Positions 1-7,570 of a stretch of DNA of 46,807 nt are shown piece after piece (positions within the stretch are counted from its first letter, which is position 1; each line of letters begins with the position of its first letter). The notes beneath the pieces were generated by a model. It did no database searches. It worked only from the letters and a program-made list of their open reading frames with translations, and was not told where the DNA came from. The stretch lies in the NCBI GenBank assembly GCA_016776635.1, contig JADHSZ010000016.1, forward strand, positions 1 to 46,807. Direction: 5' to 3'. Made by a program: the position numbers and the translations under genes. Origin of the DNA: Alphaproteobacteria bacterium (GTDB lineage: Bacteria > Pseudomonadota > Alphaproteobacteria > UBA11136).

Positions 1-418
1 CCTGAAGATCGTCGCGTTTCTTGCCTGAAATCCTCACTTCTTCTCCCTGGATCGCGGCCTGAACCTTGAGTTTCTTCGCCTTTATGGCCTTGACGATTTG
101 TTTGGCCATATCGGCGGAAACACCCTGACGGATAGTGACTTTCTGGCGCAGCGTGCCGCCGGAGGCCTGTTCCGGTGTGAGGTATTCCATCACTCCCGCG
201 GGAACTCCGCGCCGCGTTAGATGAACCTTCAATAATTCGTGCATCTGCCGCAGCTTCATATCGTCATCGGCGATGATGGTAAGGCTCTCGTCATCGCGGT
301 CTATGGTGCAGTTGCTGTCCTTGAAATCAAAGCGCTGGGTGATTTCCCGGCGCATGCCGTTGAGGGCGTTATCCACTTCCGCGAGATCGGCGCGGGAGAC
401 AATGTCGAATGAGGGCAT
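1..418 (-). CDS. yajQ: YajQ-family nucleotide-binding protein (DUF520), partial
   Basis: The gene runs off the left edge, so only about the first 139 codons are seen. The translation begins MPSFDIVSRADLAEVDNAL, the hallmark N-terminus of the YajQ/DUF520 family, and includes RFDFKDSNCTI and a KAIKAKKLKVQAAIQGEEVR stretch near the C-terminal part. YajQ proteins are small cytosolic proteins with two ferredoxin-like folds; some members bind cyclic di-GMP or nucleic acid, but the role in this organism is inferred only from family membership. The ATG at 416-418 has a GGAGAA about nine bases upstream on the minus strand, which supports this start. The next gene leftward is outside the window, and the divergent side (419-484) is a short gap before another minus-strand gene. 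Nothing is odd in the visible part. Confidence 0.93.
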   Translation of the reverse strand, partial: MPSFDIVSRADLAEVDNALNGMRREITQRFDFKDSNCTIDRDDESLTIIADDDMKLRQMHELLKVHLTRRGVPAGVMEYLTPEQASGGTLRQKVTIRQGVSADMAKQIVKAIKAKKLKVQAAIQGEEVRISGKKRDDLQ

Positions 419-484
419 ATTGCGAGTTCTCCGTCAGGGGCGGTCCGGTGGAAAGGCGGGAGCGGCGATGAGGCGATGACAGGT

Positions 485-706
485 CTAGCTTTTTTCGCCT
501 TCCTTGCCAATAAGCCTTCCGGCATCGGTCACATTGACCTTATAAAAATCGGGACAGAACTCGTTGATTTCAATCCATTGGGACTTCTCGCATTCCCCGA
601 GCGTACGCCAAAGCAGGCAATCATCGGAAAGGGATTTGACCGCGATGTCGCCGGACATGACGAGAAGTTCCAGCAGTAATCTCTGTTGAGGCAGAATATC
701 GTTCAT
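485..706 (-). CDS. Small conserved-looking hypothetical protein (73 aa)
   Basis: The protein begins MNDILPQQRLLLELLVMSGD and is rich in Leu, with two cysteines in its middle (DDCLLWRTLGECEKSQW) and a C-terminal KVNVTDAGRLIG segment. The alternation of helix-like stretches ending in VTDAGR resembles a small winged-helix-like domain, but I do not recognise a named family. An in-frame GTG lies four codons upstream (716-718). I prefer the ATG at 704-706 because the AAGG-containing stretch upstream sits about 11 bases from it and too close to the GTG. It lies 66 bp upstream of yajQ in the same orientation and could be co-transcribed. A TATAAT hexamer (806-801 on the minus strand) could be its -10 element. 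No signal peptide or membrane segment is visible. Confidence 0.55.
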   Translation of the reverse strand: MNDILPQQRLLLELLVMSGDIAVKSLSDDCLLWRTLGECEKSQWIEINEFCPDFYKVNVTDAGRLIGKEGEKS

Positions 707-749
707 GGGTCTTTTCACCTTTCCGAATCAACCGGCACCAGAGGTTGTT

Positions 750-803
750 CTCTACAGCTTTCTCTCTACAGCTTTCTACAGTGCAATTTTTTACAGCGCA
801 ATT
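750..803. repeat. Short tandem repeats upstream of the 73-aa gene
   Basis: A perfect 14-bp tandem duplication (ctctacagctttct at 750-763 and 764-777) is followed by two near copies of acag(t/c)gcaatt at 778-788 and 793-803. They lie in the 5' flank of the minus-strand gene at 485-706, between it and a TATAAT hexamer at 806-801. They would therefore fall in the 5' leader if that hexamer is a promoter. No function is known. Confidence 0.7.
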
Positions 804-945
804 ATAGAAGTGTAGTGGCCCCTTCTTCTCCGTGACACTTAACCGCACCAGGATGGCCTACCCTTTGTAACTTCCCTATGCATAATCAAGCCATATGTCG
901 TCTTTTAATTTCACCCAATCCTCATTACATGCAGGAGACGTAAAA

Positions 946-1110
946 ATGGAAGAACGCCGCAACACAAACGACCGCCGCCTGGCGCAAGGCCGAAGAAACG
1001 AATCCGAGCGCCGCGGTCTTGCAGAGGAGCATGTGGATATTGAGAAACGGACCGCCGATGACAGGCGCCTTTCTTCCAGCCGCCGCACGGAGGCACGCCG
1101 CGCCGACTGA
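946..1110 (+). CDS. Small arginine-rich hypothetical protein (54 aa)
   Basis: The ATG at 946-948 is preceded by AGGAG (933-937) at ideal spacing, so I use it rather than the open-frame start 51 bases upstream. The protein is almost entirely charged: EERRNTNDRR, GRRNESERR and DDRRLSSSRR form a repeated (D/E)RR...(D/E)RR pattern with no hydrophobic core, so it is probably intrinsically disordered or nucleic-acid binding; this is inference. It precedes msrA by 65 bp on the same strand. I do not recognise a family. The good ribosome site and clean ATG argue that it is real; low complexity argues for caution. Confidence 0.55.
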   Translation: MEERRNTNDRRLAQGRRNESERRGLAEEHVDIEKRTADDRRLSSSRRTEARRAD

Positions 1111-1175
1111 GATTTTACGGGCAGGGCGCCTGTACGGGAAATCCGCCCCGGAAAATCCCGCCCCGGAGAAATCCC

Positions 1176-1664
1176 ATGGCTGACCGCAAAGAAGGCATGG
1201 AGAAGGCAACCTTCGCCGCCGGCTGTTTCTGGGGCATCGAGGTGGGGTTCGGGAAGATTCCCGGCGTTACCTCCACCGCCGTCGGCTATACCGGCGGAAC
1301 CCATGATAACCCCGGTTATGAGGAGGTTTGCAGCGGCCGCACCGGCCATGCCGAAGCGGTGGAAGTGACCTTCGATCCGAGCGCCGTTTCCTACGGCGAT
1401 CTGCTGGATATATTCTGGGAATGCCACGATCCCACCACGCCCAACCGCCAGGGCCCCGATGTGGGCACCCAGTACCGCTCCGCCATATTCTTTCACGACA
1501 GCGAACAGGAACAGGCCGCCCGGGCCTCCCTGGAAGCACAGCAGAACTCAGGCCGTTTTTCCAACCCCATCGTCACCGAGATCACGCCTGCCGCCACGTT
1601 CCACATGGCCGAGGACTATCACCAGCAATATCTGGAAAAACGCGGCGCGGCTTCCTGTCACTGA
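1176..1664 (+). CDS. msrA: Peptide methionine-(S)-S-oxide reductase MsrA
   Basis: MsrA reduces methionine-S-sulfoxide in proteins and free methionine, repairing oxidative damage with electrons from thioredoxin. The 162-aa protein has the diagnostic GCFWG motif at residues 16-20, giving catalytic Cys17, followed by VGYTGG, the GHAEAVEV segment and GTQYRSAIF, all standard for the family. A C-terminal Cys (residue 161, in the tail AASCH) is placed where a resolving cysteine is found in many members. Length is close to the usual 160-210 residues for short-form MsrA. No signal peptide is present, so it should be cytosolic. It stands alone, followed by the tRNA-Ser region. Confidence 0.96.
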   Translation: MADRKEGMEKATFAAGCFWGIEVGFGKIPGVTSTAVGYTGGTHDNPGYEEVCSGRTGHAEAVEVTFDPSAVSYGDLLDIFWECHDPTTPNRQGPDVGTQYRSAIFFHDSEQEQAARASLEAQQNSGRFSNPIVTEITPAATFHMAEDYHQQYLEKRGAASCH

Positions 1665-1699
1665 GTGGAGGCCTGCCATCCGAAGCCTGAGGCGTAGGG

Positions 1700-1794
1700 T
1701 GGCGGATGGGGTGGGATTGTCCTCGGCTTACGCCTCGTTCATCTCCGCCTATAGGGGTGGGATTGTCCTCGGCTTACGCCTCGTTCATCTCCGC
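1700..1794. repeat. Partial copy of tRNA-Ser 3' end plus 41-bp direct repeat
   Basis: Bases 1700-1718 (tggcggatggggtgggatt) are identical over 19 bp to the 3' end of the neighbouring tRNA-Ser(UGA) gene including its CCA (1879-1897). Overlapping this, a 41-bp sequence starting ggggtgggattg occurs twice as a direct repeat, at 1708-1748 and 1754-1794, with a period of 46 bp. A tRNA 3'-end duplication is the usual footprint (att core) of integration at a tRNA. Here the copies are only about 180 bp apart, so if an element was present most of it is gone. A local tandem duplication is an alternative. Confidence 0.75.
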
Positions 1795-1841
1795 TTCGCT
1801 CCGATTCCGAACCGGTGGGTTCTCGGCCTCACCCTCGTCCT

Positions 1842-1880
1842 CATAACTCAAAAAGGGCCGCAAGGGCCCTTTGAGTTATG
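1842..1880 (-). terminator. Rho-independent terminator-like hairpin after tRNA-Ser
   Basis: Read on the minus strand, a long stem (cataactcaaa + ggccc paired with their complements, with a short bulge and a GC-rich tip) starts directly at the tRNA CCA end and carries a run of five T bases on its distal arm. It is placed correctly to end the minus-strand tRNA transcript, and it could also end msrA transcription on the plus strand. Confidence 0.6.
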
Positions 1881-1968
1881 GCGGATGGGGTGGGATTCGA
1901 ACCCACGAGACGCGTGAACGCCTGCCGGTTTTCAAGACCGGTCCTTTCAACCACTCAGGCACCCATCC
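1879..1968 (-). tRNA. tRNA-Ser (anticodon UGA)
   Basis: On the minus strand the sequence folds as a class II tRNA of 90 nt including an encoded CCA: acceptor GGATGGG paired with CCCATCC, discriminator G (as in bacterial serine tRNAs), and the D-arm GCCTGAGTGG. The anticodon stem CCGGT/ACCGG encloses the loop CTTGAAA (anticodon TGA); a long variable arm and the T-arm loop GGTTCGAATCC follow. The UGA anticodon reads UCA and, with modification, other UCN codons. tRNA-Ser genes are frequent integration targets, which fits the recombinase remnant just upstream and the 19-bp 3'-end copy at 1700-1718. Confidence 0.96.
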
Positions 1969-2058
1969 GTATATATTTTTCAATGACTTAGCAAATAAGC
2001 TTTTTCGGTAACCCCCCCATTTGCCCCCCATTTGCCACCGCAACCTGAAAGTAACTTG

Positions 2059-2166
2059 TCAGGGTTGTAACGCTTCCCTCAACCCTTCGTCCACTATGAT
2101 TGCCGCATCTTCTTGCATGTTCGGAATTACATGGCTGTAACGATCCAACGTTACTGAAACGGCGGC
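2059..2166 (-). pseudogene. C-terminal remnant of a tyrosine recombinase (phage-type integrase)
   Basis: The minus-strand frame ending at the TGA 2059-2061 reads VSVTLDRYSHVIPNMQEDAA followed by about 14 more codons. This is the C-terminal catalytic box of phage integrases, with the nucleophilic Tyr in the codon at 2137-2139. Upstream of Val (2158-2160) the expected LGHSS-type sequence is replaced by unrelated residues, so homology stops at about 2161, next to the IS3-family element. Only about the last 35 residues of a normal 350-400-aa integrase remain, so it is non-functional. No N-terminal integrase sequence is visible beyond the insertion sequence, so the rest was probably deleted rather than simply displaced. 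Confidence 0.82.
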
Positions 2167-2213
2167 ACGGACCGGGGCTGTGGGCGTTATAGTTAGTTTA
2201 GGAGGATCAAGTT

Positions 2214-2492
2214 ATGGGTATCAGACGACACAAACCAGAAGAGATTGTTACGAAGTTACGCCAGGTTGAGGTGCTTGTTGGTCAGGGGAGGTCCCGTATT
2301 GACGCGATCAGGGAAGTCCAGATCACAGAGCAGACCTTTTATCGTTGGCGCAAGCAGTATGGCGGCATGGGAACCGACCAGCTCAGAGAACTCAGACGTC
2401 TTCAAAAGGAAAATGACCGACTGCGCAGGGCTGTATCAGACCTGACACTGGACAAGTTGATCCTGACCGAGGCGTCTCGGGGAAACTTCTAA
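2214..2492 (+). CDS. IS3-family transposase OrfA
   Basis: The 92-aa protein begins [20 protein letters not shown] and contains the helix-turn-helix [16 protein letters not shown] (about residues 37-52), followed by the leucine-zipper-like [19 protein letters not shown]. In IS3 elements this protein binds the inverted repeats and is fused to OrfB by ribosomal frameshifting. A strong Shine-Dalgarno sequence (AGGAGG) lies just upstream of the ATG. It ends at the TAA 2490-2492, with the OrfB frame already open in the -1 phase from at least 2477. Confidence 0.92.
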   Translation: MGIRRHKPEEIVTKLRQVEVLVGQGRSRIDAIREVQITEQTFYRWRKQYGGMGTDQLRELRRLQKENDRLRRAVSDLTLDKLILTEASRGNF

Positions 2493-2524
2493 GCCCCGCG
2501 CGTCGTCGTGTCTGTATTGATCGG

Positions 2525-3340
2525 TTGCGTGATGAGTTGCGTTTATCTGAGCGCCGTATCTGCCGTGTTCCTGGCCAACATCGATCAACACAACGACGCC
2601 AGCCACGGGGCCGTGCGGATGAAGAACGTCTTGTTGAGGATATGATTAAACTCACGCGTCAGTATGGACGGTATGGCTATCGCCGGATCGCAGCTTTGCT
2701 GAAGGCTGCTGGCTGGCATGTCAATGACAAGCGCATTGAGCGTCTGTGGCGACGTGAGGGGCTCAAAGTGCCCATGAAGCAACCAAAGAAGGGGCGGTTA
2801 TGGCTGAACGACGGTTCGTGCGTAAGATTGCGCCCAGAGCACCGGAACCATGTCTGGTCCTATGACTTTGTCCATCACAGGACGGACGATGGGAAGGTCT
2901 TCAGGGCATTGAACATTCTCGATGAATACAGCCGCGAGTGTCTGGCAATCCGGGTAAAGCGCAAGCTTAACTCCACAGATGTCATAGATGTGCTGACAGA
3001 CTTGTTCATCATGCGTGGAGTGCCTGCCTTTATCAGATCAGACAACGGCCCGGAGTTCATTGCTCAGAATGTCAGGGACTGGATTAATGCTGTTGGCGCG
3101 AAGACAGCCTACATCGTGCCGGGGTCTCCATGGGAGAACGGATACTGTGAAAGCTTTAATGGCCGCTTTAGGGATGAACTTCTAAATGGCGAGATATTTT
3201 ACAGCCTGAAAGAGGCGCAAATAATCATCGAACAATGGAGGAAACACTACAATACGAAGAGACCGCACAGTGCTTTGGGCTATCGCCCGCCGGCTCCAGA
3301 AGCCATCGTTCCAATGGACCGAGAACCGGTCATGCACTAA
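2525..3340 (+). CDS. IS3-family transposase OrfB (DDE integrase core)
   Basis: This frame lies in the -1 phase relative to OrfA and is open upstream of 2525 to at least 2477 (reading [18 protein letters not shown]), so the native product is probably an OrfA-OrfB frameshift fusion or starts earlier than the TTG used here. It has the HTH_21-type region ([18 protein letters not shown]), then the rve catalytic core with acidic residues in WSYDFVHH (first Asp), IRSDNGPEF (second Asp) and [17 protein letters not shown] (Glu), ending in the typical [13 protein letters not shown]. All three DDE residues are present, so the enzyme looks catalytically competent. It performs cut-and-copy transposition of the element. 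Confidence 0.93.
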   Translation: MRDELRLSERRICRVPGQHRSTQRRQPRGRADEERLVEDMIKLTRQYGRYGYRRIAALLKAAGWHVNDKRIERLWRREGLKVPMKQPKKGRLWLNDGSCVRLRPEHRNHVWSYDFVHHRTDDGKVFRALNILDEYSRECLAIRVKRKLNSTDVIDVLTDLFIMRGVPAFIRSDNGPEFIAQNVRDWINAVGAKTAYIVPGSPWENGYCESFNGRFRDELLNGEIFYSLKEAQIIIEQWRKHYNTKRPHSALGYRPPAPEAIVPMDREPVMH

Positions 3341-3481
3341 CATTCGAACTGGACCACTCAAGAGGGGCTGGTCAGGCCGGGGCCGCGCTGGGCTGTATCC
3401 CAAAGGCGAGTATCATGAGTGTCTACTATAGTTCTCCGGCTGACTAACCGGCAGAAATAGCCCGTCCTTTGTCAGGTGTCT

Positions 3482-3524
3482 CCACAAAGACCCCGCAGGT
3501 TTTAACCTCGCGGGGTCTTTGTGG
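3482..3524. terminator. Strong hairpin between the IS and the JmjC gene
   Basis: A perfect 15-bp inverted repeat (ccacaaagaccccgc at 3482-3496 and its complement at 3510-3524) encloses a 13-nt loop that itself contains aggtt/aacct. It sits just past the stop of the minus-strand gene at 3539-4741 and would end that transcript; the T-rich tract lies within the distal arm rather than after it. It would also insulate against read-through from the insertion sequence. Confidence 0.65.
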
Positions 3525-3538
3525 GGTTACATCGCGCC

Positions 3539-4741
3539 TTAATCGCGCTGAAGGATTCCGGTTTCTTCAAGTTCTTTCAATACATTGCCGAGGATTTCCG
3601 GGCCTTTATCCTTGAACGCATCGGTGACGGCGGCTTGTGAAAAATCGCTGCGTTGCAGGGCCCATTTGGCCACCTCCATACAGTCTGCATCGATCTCAGC
3701 AGTTTCAGTGGATAATTTGAGCAACCACTGTTGCCCGCGGCGGATGATCTTTGCCTCGCCATCGGCCACCCGGTAGGAGGTCTGGTGGGTGGTGCCGGGA
3801 AAGGAAAAATCAGGCGCGGCGTCGCGGTTGGCGCGGCTGCGCTGGTAGTTGCGCATATTGGTGGAGGTTCCCGGTGAGGCGACGATTTCCTGCAGGGCGT
3901 CGGCCAGTTTCTTGAGGTGTTTCTGGTGGGCTCCCGCGTCGTCGAAATGGGGCAGGGGTTCGCGGAAAAGGGAATGTTTGGGTAAATCCTGGGCCAGGAG
4001 CTGGACGAGATTCCAGCCCAGGGGACGAGTCATGCCGAAGGACAAATGGAGACAGGCGTCATCATGGGCGAGAGCGGCGTGATAGAGCCCCTTGGGCACA
4101 TAGAGGAAATCGCCGGGAGACATGATGAGTTCCTCGGCCACCTTGCCACAGGCCTGATCGTGATATTCCTGGGGGAAGCTGCCGCCGTTGAAACCAGGGG
4201 TATCCACCGCGAGATCGAACCTGCCCTCGTAGATATTCCAGCGTTTCTGCCCCGATATATGTAGCACGAACACATCCATTGTGTCGAAATGGGGGCCAAA
4301 TCCCGGTTTTTCGCGGAAAGAGCAATAGGCATTGCAGGAGGAGGGGGCTCCGAAGGCCTTCTGGAGAGCGATTTCAACGGAAGAAATGCCGGAAGAAAGG
4401 GTTTCCTGGTGATTGAGGACGATGGTGGCACCCTGGCGCGCGAATTCGATCACCCGGTTGGGGTTGGGAATCATGGTTTCGCGGCCGTCGCGGTCATAAT
4501 CGGAGGCACAGTATTGTTCGGGCTCCACCAGGGTGCCCTGGAGCACCAGCTTCATGGTCTTGTCGGACCAGATACCGCCCATATTCATGAGGCGGTTGAA
4601 TTCATCCCAAGAGAAAATCTCCGAGAACCGTTCCGGCGGCCCCTGTACGTAGAGATGTTTGACGTCGAAATAGTCCGCCAAAAATTCCTTTTCCGTCACC
4701 GGATCGAGAAGTGTTGAAAGCTCCACGGCCGTTTTTTCCAT
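3539..4741 (-). CDS. JmjC/cupin-domain Fe(II)/2-oxoglutarate oxygenase (ROXA/YcfD-like)
   Basis: The 400-aa protein has a double-stranded beta-helix core of the cupin_4/JmjC type. The HxD iron-binding pair is seen in GPHFDTMDVF (His151, Asp153), and the distal His is probably His221 in PGDFLYVPKGLYHAA, followed by LHLSFG. Bacterial relatives such as YcfD hydroxylate a ribosomal protein arginine, so a ribosomal oxygenase role is plausible but not demonstrated. The C-terminal 130 residues, with a winged-helix-like end (ILGNVLKELEETGIL), match the longer ROXA-type architecture. The start has only a weak ribosome site. It is monocistronic, divergent from nhaD, and ends at the strong hairpin next to the IS. 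Confidence 0.85.
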   Translation of the reverse strand: MEKTAVELSTLLDPVTEKEFLADYFDVKHLYVQGPPERFSEIFSWDEFNRLMNMGGIWSDKTMKLVLQGTLVEPEQYCASDYDRDGRETMIPNPNRVIEFARQGATIVLNHQETLSSGISSVEIALQKAFGAPSSCNAYCSFREKPGFGPHFDTMDVFVLHISGQKRWNIYEGRFDLAVDTPGFNGGSFPQEYHDQACGKVAEELIMSPGDFLYVPKGLYHAALAHDDACLHLSFGMTRPLGWNLVQLLAQDLPKHSLFREPLPHFDDAGAHQKHLKKLADALQEIVASPGTSTNMRNYQRSRANRDAAPDFSFPGTTHQTSYRVADGEAKIIRRGQQWLLKLSTETAEIDADCMEVAKWALQRSDFSQAAVTDAFKDKGPEILGNVLKELEETGILQRD

Positions 4742-4952
4742 TCGTCACATTCTTTCACTGCGCCAAGGGCCTTCGAGTGAAGGCGGGGGCGGGCTCTCCT
4801 TAAATAATAATAATCATCATCACGGCGTCATAGACAAGAGCCATGAACCATTGAGGGGAGACAAGGGGGGCGTGAAGCCTTACCATGCGCCCCCCGAAAA
4901 AGCGGGAAAAAACGAACACCGGTGGAAACAGCAACATGACGGAAGGAAGAAT

Positions 4953-6464
4953 ATGACGAATCGCACTATGGCCAACAGCATGACCCACAAAAACACCGCC
5001 AAGAGGCCCGTGGCGCTCACTCTGGGCGTGGTCTGCATGCTCGCTCTGGTGCTGTTTCCCTGGGCGGCGGGGGCCGAAGGGATGAGCGGCCTGATGAACC
5101 TCACCGGCCACTGGGCGGGACTCGCCAGTATCGTGGTGTTTTTACTGGGCTATTCCCTGGTGATCGCCGAGGAAACGCTGCATCTGCGCAAGTCCAAGCC
5201 CATGATGGTGGCCGCCGGGCTGATCTGGGTTCTGGTGGCGCTGGCCTATAACGCCCAGGGCGAGACCCATGCGGCGGAAGCGGCGGTGCGTCATAACCTT
5301 CTTGAATTCGCCGAGCTGTTTCTCTTCCTGTTGGCGGCCATGACCTACATCAACAGCATGGACGAACGCGGCATTTTCGGCAGTTTGCGGGCCTGGCTGG
5401 TGTCGCGGGGATTCTCGCTGCGCGCCATTTTCTGGGTCACCGGCGTCTTGTCTTTCGTCATTTCCCCCATTGCCGACAATCTGACCACGGCCTTGCTCAT
5501 GTCCACCGTGGTCATGGCGGTGGGCGGCGCGCGCCATGGATTCGTGGCGGTGGCTTGCATCAATATCGTGGTCGCCTCCAATGCCGGCGGCGCCTTCAGC
5601 CCCTTTGGCGACATCACTACGCTGATGGTGTGGCAGAAGAGTATGGTGCAGTTCCAGGAATTCTTCGTCCTGTTCCTGCCCTCGGTGGTGAATTGGATAA
5701 TTCCGGCGGCGATCCTGTCACTGACCATCCCCGATGAGCACCCCGATCCGCTGGATGAACATCCGCAGCTTCTCGATGGCGCCTGGGTGGTGGTGGGTCT
5801 GTTTATCGCCACCATCATCATGGCGGTGTCGTTCCACCAGTTCCTGCATCTGCCGCCGGTGATCGGCATGATGACGGGGCTCGGCGTGCTCAAGATGTAT
5901 GCCTATTTCCTGAAAAGCCGCGACAAGTTCTTTCCCTCGCCGCAGGCCGATGATATCGGCGAAAGCGCCATGCATGACGATGTGGTTCCCGATACCCGCC
6001 CGGACAGCGAGCAGCCGCCGGAATTCAACGTGTTCAAGGCCTTGCAGCGGGCCGAGTGGGACACGCTCATGTTCTTCTATGGCGTGATTTTATGTATCGG
6101 CGGTTTAGGCGCGTTCGGCTATCTGTTGGTGGGATCGCAGTTCATGTACGGCGACCTTGGACCCACCACCGCCAATATCCTGGTGGGCGTGTTGTCGGCC
6201 ATTGTGGACAACATCCCGGTCATGTTCGCAGTGCTCTCGGTGCTGCCGGAGATGGATCACGGCCAATGGCTGTTGGTGACGCTGACGGCGGGCGTCGGCG
6301 GCTCCATGCTGTCGGTGGGATCGGCGGCCGGCGTGGCGGTGATGGGCCAGGCGCGGGGTATCTATACCTTCATGGCCCATTTGAAATGGTCCTGGGCCAT
6401 CGCGCTGGGGTACGCGGCCGCCATCGCCGTCCATTTCTGGGTCAACGAGGCGGCGTTTGGGTAG
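4953..6464 (+). CDS. nhaD: NhaD-type Na+/H+ antiporter
   Basis: A 503-aa inner-membrane protein with an N-terminal hydrophobic signal segment ending near AAGAEG, followed by about ten or more membrane segments. It contains the NhaD motifs SPIADNLTTALLMSTVV, SNAGGAFSPFGDITTLMVW and DNIPVMFAVLSV, which identify the NhaD branch of the IT superfamily; these exchange Na+ (or Li+) for H+ and support growth in salt or at alkaline pH. The frame is open further upstream, but I choose the ATG at 4953 because AAGGA (4943-4947) is well spaced from it; a later ATG at 4980 is possible. It is monocistronic and convergent with the cyclase fragment. With the AGCS symporter nearby it suggests sodium-based energetics. 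Confidence 0.93.
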   Translation: MTNRTMANSMTHKNTAKRPVALTLGVVCMLALVLFPWAAGAEGMSGLMNLTGHWAGLASIVVFLLGYSLVIAEETLHLRKSKPMMVAAGLIWVLVALAYNAQGETHAAEAAVRHNLLEFAELFLFLLAAMTYINSMDERGIFGSLRAWLVSRGFSLRAIFWVTGVLSFVISPIADNLTTALLMSTVVMAVGGARHGFVAVACINIVVASNAGGAFSPFGDITTLMVWQKSMVQFQEFFVLFLPSVVNWIIPAAILSLTIPDEHPDPLDEHPQLLDGAWVVVGLFIATIIMAVSFHQFLHLPPVIGMMTGLGVLKMYAYFLKSRDKFFPSPQADDIGESAMHDDVVPDTRPDSEQPPEFNVFKALQRAEWDTLMFFYGVILCIGGLGAFGYLLVGSQFMYGDLGPTTANILVGVLSAIVDNIPVMFAVLSVLPEMDHGQWLLVTLTAGVGGSMLSVGSAAGVAVMGQARGIYTFMAHLKWSWAIALGYAAAIAVHFWVNEAAFG

Positions 6465-6490
6465 AGGTTAGAAGAGGCCGAACGCGGCCC

Positions 6491-7570
6491 TTAGTCTTCC
6501 CGTTCCACGTCGAGAATCTCGGTCACGGGGAGCGCCGCGATATCCTTGAGCTTGCGGAAATGGGGGTCGTCCAGCTCCACCAGTTCGGAGATGCGCGAGA
6601 AGGTGGAGGGCACCAGCATTTCGCGGCCTTGGGTATCCTGGCGGCGGATGCCGTAGCGCACCATGTCACGGTCTTCAGGCGTCAGTTTACCGAGCATGGA
6701 CTTGCTCACCCATACCGATCCTTCGCGGGCGAAATCGCTGAGCCGGGCGGCGTTGTTGATGGTATCGCCGAGCACCGTGAACTCGAGATGGGTGGGGGTC
6801 TGGTAAGTGCCGAACCATTCCTGGCCTTCCTCGAGTCCGATATTGAGTTGCAGGTCGTTGAGCCAGTTCTTGCGTGACTGCCATTCACGGCTCACCTCGG
6901 CCATGCGCAGCTTCATTTCATGGGCGCAGCACATGGCGTTGTAAACGTGGCTGCAATCGGGCTGGGGGAAGAAGTAATAGACCATGCCGTCGCCCACATG
7001 CTTGCCGTGGGTGGCGTAATACTTGAGCAGCAGGGGGTCCATGGCGCCCCAGATATGGTTGATGAGTTCGAAATATTCTTCCGGCGGCAGTTCGGCGGAG
7101 ATCTTCACCGAATCCTGGAGGTCGGCCACCAGCACCGAAAGTTCGGTGAGATAGGGGCGGCGGTTCTTCAGGAGATCGCGGATGACGATATCGCGCCGCG
7201 CCAACAGCGAGAGCAGGGTGTCGTTGTCGTCCTCCACGGGGGCATAGACGAAAAAGATGCCCTCGCGGAAGAAGGAGGCGTAGAGCCGGTGCCAGTTCTC
7301 GGGTTTGCCCGGCGGAGCCAGATTGACCTCGGCATGGAGCATGTCCCTGCTGGTGACGGTTTCCACCCCGTCATAGAGTTCGGCCACGATTCCCGCGGCG
7401 GCGGGGTCGGCGCAGACGGCGCTGCGGGAGAGCCGGTTTTTGGCCAGGGAGAGGTGGAAACGCAGAATATGATCGCGGTCCTCGGTGACAAAGGCGGGGC
7501 TGTTACCGAGAATCAGCGAGAACAGGTTGCTCTCGGCAATATCGGCGGAGAGGTCCTGCCCTAGAATCTG
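6491..7570 (-). pseudogene. C-terminal part of interrupted MerR-PAS-cyclase gene (class III cyclase domain)
   Basis: This frame continues exactly in phase from the upstream half across a TAA at 7571-7573 and has no other stop. Its first ~60 residues (QILGQDLSADIAESNLFSLI onward) complete the PAS-like domain. The C-terminal domain is a class III adenylate/guanylate cyclase: LSVLVADLQDS with the first metal Asp, GKHVGDGMVYYF with the second, and LEFTVLGDTINNAARL, the family signature. If translated separately it could start at the GTG 7385-7387, giving 298 aa that still hold the whole cyclase core, so residual activity without the sensor and DNA-binding parts is possible. It ends 26 bp from the convergent nhaD stop. 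Confidence 0.8.

Larger units (their letters stand above)
2161..3374 (+). mobile_element. IS3-family insertion sequence (boundaries approximate)
   Basis: Two overlapping plus-strand frames encode an OrfA with a helix-turn-helix and leucine-zipper-like region and an OrfB with a DDE integrase core, the standard IS3 organisation; the OrfB sequence resembles the IS407 group. The left limit is set where the integrase remnant loses homology (about 2161), and the right limit at the end of the segment ctggaccactcaagaggggctggtca. I could not pair convincing terminal inverted repeats or a target-site duplication, so the ends are estimates and the left end may be degraded. Both frames are intact, so the transposase could still be expressed. 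Confidence 0.8.

Noticed and set aside
1700..1718. A second tRNA-Ser gene
   Set aside because: Only the acceptor and part of the T arm are present; no anticodon arm or D arm follows.
3375..3480. Rest of the tyrosine recombinase on the far side of the IS
   Set aside because: All minus-strand frames in this stretch were read and none shows the box I or LGH-type integrase motifs.
4742..4952. Riboswitch or structured leader ahead of nhaD
   Set aside because: I saw a taataataatcatcatcat-like simple repeat but no conserved riboswitch core or stable terminator/antiterminator pair.
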